DNA of 19,089 nt from Pseudomonadota bacterium (GTDB lineage Bacteria > Pseudomonadota > Alphaproteobacteria > Rhizobiales > Hyphomicrobiaceae): contig QGVC01000021.1 of assembly GCA_003242645.1 (NCBI GenBank), forward strand, positions 1 through 19,089, read 5' to 3'. The notes beneath the pieces were generated by a model. It saw only the letters and a program-made list of their open reading frames with translations, was not told the origin of the DNA and did no database searches. Position 1 is the stretch's first letter. Each line of letters begins with the position of its first letter. Both the position numbers and the translations under genes were made by a program. Positions 17,058-19,089 of this stretch are shown in pieces.

Positions 17058-18122
17058 CTACGGCGCTAGTCCGCCGTAATGAAGGACGCCGGCAACCAGC
17101 ACGACCATCGCCAGCGACAACGGCAGGAACACTTTCCAGCCGAGCCGCATGAGCTGGTCGTAGCGGTAACGCGGCAGCATCGCCTTCATCATTGCGAACA
17201 TGAAGAACACGAAAACCGCCTTGAGGATGAACCAGATGATCCCCGGTATCCATGTGAACGGCGCCACGTCGATGGGAGGCAGCCAGCCACCGAGGAACAG
17301 GATCGTCGTCAGCGCGCACATGGTCGTAATCGCCACGTACTCGCCGAGCATGTAGAGGAGGTACGGCGTCGAGGAGTACTCGACCATGAAACCGGCCACG
17401 AGCTCCGATTCGGCCTCGGGCAGGTCGAATGGTGGGCGGTTCGTCTCCGCCAGCGCCGAAATGAAGAAGACGATGAACATTGGGAACAGGACCAGCCAGT
17501 TCCAATCGAGGAACGAGTTCGGCAGGCCCACCGCAGTTCCGATGCCGCTGCGCTGCGCATTGACGATATCGGTCATATTCAGCGAGCCGACCAGCAGCAG
17601 CACCGTGATGATCACAAATCCGATCGAGACCTCGTAGGATATCATCTGCGCCGAAGAGCGAAGCGAGCCCATGAAGGCGTACTTCGAGTTCGACGCCCAC
17701 CCGCCCATGATGATGCCGTAAACTCCGAGGGAGGAGATCGCCAGGATGTATAGAATCCCGACGTTGATGTCGGAGATCACCCAGCGTCCCAGCCCATCCT
17801 CCGAAACAGGAATGACGGCCCAAGCTGAAAGCGCGAAAGTAGCTGTCGCAAGCGGCGCGAGCAGAAAGATCGTCCGCTCGGCGCCGGACGGAATCACGGG
17901 CTCCTTGAAGACGAATTTCAGCAGGTCGGCGAACGACTGCAGCAGACCGAATGGCCCGACGACGTTTGGGCCACGCCGCAGCTGCACCGCGGCCCACACC
18001 TTGCGGTCCATCAGCAGAAGGTAGGCGATGAGGATCAGCAGGCAGACCAGCAGCAACAAGCTTTGCCCCAGCATGATCGCCAGCGGCCAGCCATACTCCC
18101 ACCAGATCTCCGATGCCGTCAT
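17058..18122 (-). CDS. nuoH: NADH:quinone oxidoreductase subunit H
   Basis: Membrane subunit of complex I, homologous to ND1, that forms the quinone chamber with NuoB and NuoD. 354 residues and about eight or nine membrane segments. The conserved loop [22 protein letters not shown] is at about 49-70 and the acidic quinone-site loop [20 protein letters not shown] starts at E226, with E236/E238 in the PEAESE part. The ATG at 18122 lies 12 bp after the nuoG stop, with only a weak purine stretch ahead, suggesting coupling to nuoG. Confidence 0.98.
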   Translation of the reverse strand: MTASEIWWEYGWPLAIMLGQSLLLLVCLLILIAYLLLMDRKVWAAVQLRRGPNVVGPFGLLQSFADLLKFVFKEPVIPSGAERTIFLLAPLATATFALSAWAVIPVSEDGLGRWVISDINVGILYILAISSLGVYGIIMGGWASNSKYAFMGSLRSSAQMISYEVSIGFVIITVLLLVGSLNMTDIVNAQRSGIGTAVGLPNSFLDWNWLVLFPMFIVFFISALAETNRPPFDLPEAESELVAGFMVEYSSTPYLLYMLGEYVAITTMCALTTILFLGGWLPPIDVAPFTWIPGIIWFILKAVFVFFMFAMMKAMLPRYRYDQLMRLGWKVFLPLSLAMVVLVAGVLHYGGLAP

Positions 18123-18134
18123 GTTGGTGCCGTC

Positions 18135-19089
18135 CTATTCCGCAGCCTCGACCGTGTTCTCCGACTCGGCGAGCGCCTTCAACCGGCTCAGCTCCGCCAT
18201 GATCGCAGAGGCGCGGGCGATTGGATTTGTCAGATAGAAATCCTTCACGATCGACCGGAATGGCGCAGTGCCCGGTTGCCCTCCGCCCATCTGGGCAAGG
18301 GCCTCCACCCCTTCCAACCCTTCCGGCTTCACCGTGCCGATACGCGCCAGCGACGGAGCTTCCCGATACATCGCCGCGCGCAAGGCAAAGATGTCGTCGT
18401 AAGGCAATTGGTGGCCGACCAGCGGCGACAGCGCCCGGATAATCGCCCAGTCCTCTTTCGCCGCGCCAGGCGGGAAGACGGCCCGGTTGGTCATCTGAGC
18501 GCGGCCCTCGAGATTGACGTAGGTGCCGCTTTTCTCCGTGTAGGCTGCCGCCGGCAAGATGAGGTCAGCTCGATGCGCGCCCGCATCGCCGTGAGTGCCC
18601 TGGTAGATGACGAACGCGTCTCCGAGGGCGCTCGTGTCGATCTCGTCGGCGCCAAGCAGGTAAACGACCTCCATGTCACCGCTCAGCATGCCCATGAGAT
18701 CACGGCCGCCCTCCTCCGGCACGAAGCCCAGGTCGAGCCCGCCGACCCGCCCTGCCGCCGCGTGCAGCACGTTGAAGGCGTTCCACTCCGGCAGGGATTT
18801 CCGCATTGCCGTAAGGGCGATCTGCGCCGCGAGGGACAGCACTGCGGCGCCGTCCGGTCGAGCGATCGCTCCGCTGCCGACGATCACCATCGGCCGCCGG
18901 GCTTCGGCGAGAGCCTGCATGAACGAATGCCGACCCGCAGCAATCTCTGCCAACGTCTGCGGACCCATTCCGAGGTGCTCGTAGGGATAGGTCAGATCGA
19001 CCTTCTCACCGACAAGGCCAACCTTCATACCGCCGCGGCGCCACCGCTTGGGATCGCGTGCAGTGAAAACCCCCTCCCAGTATCCGCGT
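18135..19089 (-). CDS. nuoG: NADH:quinone oxidoreductase subunit G, C-terminal part (5' end outside window)
   Basis: Largest peripheral-arm subunit of complex I. Only the last 317 or so of about 690 residues are present; the iron-sulfur N-terminal domains lie beyond the window. The visible part belongs to the molybdopterin-oxidoreductase-like domain: VGLVGEKVDLTYPYEHLG, the segment YQGTHGDAGAHRADLILP and AAYTEKSGTYVNLEGRAQMTNRA, all typical of NuoG. An ATG at 19028 is internal, not the start; the frame stays open to 19088. The upstream 20 codons (RGYWEGVFTARDPKRWRRG) match the expected family pattern poorly in places. The stop is TAG at 18135-18137. Confidence 0.95.
   Translation of the reverse strand, partial: RGYWEGVFTARDPKRWRRGGMKVGLVGEKVDLTYPYEHLGMGPQTLAEIAAGRHSFMQALAEARRPMVIVGSGAIARPDGAAVLSLAAQIALTAMRKSLPEWNAFNVLHAAAGRVGGLDLGFVPEEGGRDLMGMLSGDMEVVYLLGADEIDTSALGDAFVIYQGTHGDAGAHRADLILPAAAYTEKSGTYVNLEGRAQMTNRAVFPPGAAKEDWAIIRALSPLVGHQLPYDDIFALRAAMYREAPSLARIGTVKPEGLEGVEALAQMGGGQPGTAPFRSIVKDFYLTNPIARASAIMAELSRLKALAESENTVEAAE

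Overview
The window looks like a chromosomal segment of an alphaproteobacterium, probably of the order Hyphomicrobiales (Rhizobiales). The reasons are the high G+C coding sequence, the alphaproteobacterial short-form prolyl-tRNA synthetase, a DUF1467 protein, a class I BirA without a DNA-binding domain, and the gene order nuoG-N, birA, RNase J, methylmalonyl-CoA epimerase, DUF1467, proS, lolC/E, lolD, which from memory is typical of that group. Genus cannot be told from the sequence alone. Both ends cut through genes.

Layout. Positions 1-2919 (+ strand) hold an ABC importer of the nitrate/sulfonate/taurine (NrtABCD/SsuABC/TauABC) type: a substrate-binding protein cut by the window start, a permease with extra N-terminal membrane segments, an ATPase overlapping it by 7 bp, and a 108-aa cysteine-containing membrane protein. 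The ligand cannot be named. Everything from 2922 to 19089 is on the - strand. Read in the direction of transcription it starts with the 3' end of nuoG, then nuoH, I, J, K, L, M, N (the membrane arm and connecting part of respiratory complex I), then birA, rnj, mce and a DUF1467 gene. A 560-bp hairpin-rich gap follows, then proS, lolC/E and lolD. The importer and lolD converge with their stop codons only 2 nt apart.

How the genes work together. NuoG-N are subunits of NADH:ubiquinone oxidoreductase; NuoL, M and N are the antiporter-like proton channels, NuoH and NuoI form the quinone and last iron-sulfur sites. Tight spacing (ATGA overlaps at nuoL/nuoM and birA/rnj, 7 bp between nuoN and birA) suggests that the housekeeping genes birA, rnj and mce are read through from the complex I operon. 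LolC/E and LolD together make the inner-membrane machine that releases lipoproteins to the periplasmic carrier.

Most of the window is ordinary core genome. The parts that deserve a second look are: the importer with its HTHHHH motif and two unusual partners; the cluster of inverted repeats between DUF1467 and proS (about 6636-6863); a 49-codon unlisted reading frame with a Shine-Dalgarno-like sequence between nuoI and nuoJ; an 8-10 bp motif repeated in the leaders of nuoJ, nuoK and nuoL; and an 8-bp GC hairpin just ahead of lolC/E. I found no tRNA, rRNA, CRISPR array, insertion sequence or phage gene, and no convincing new defence or mobile system.
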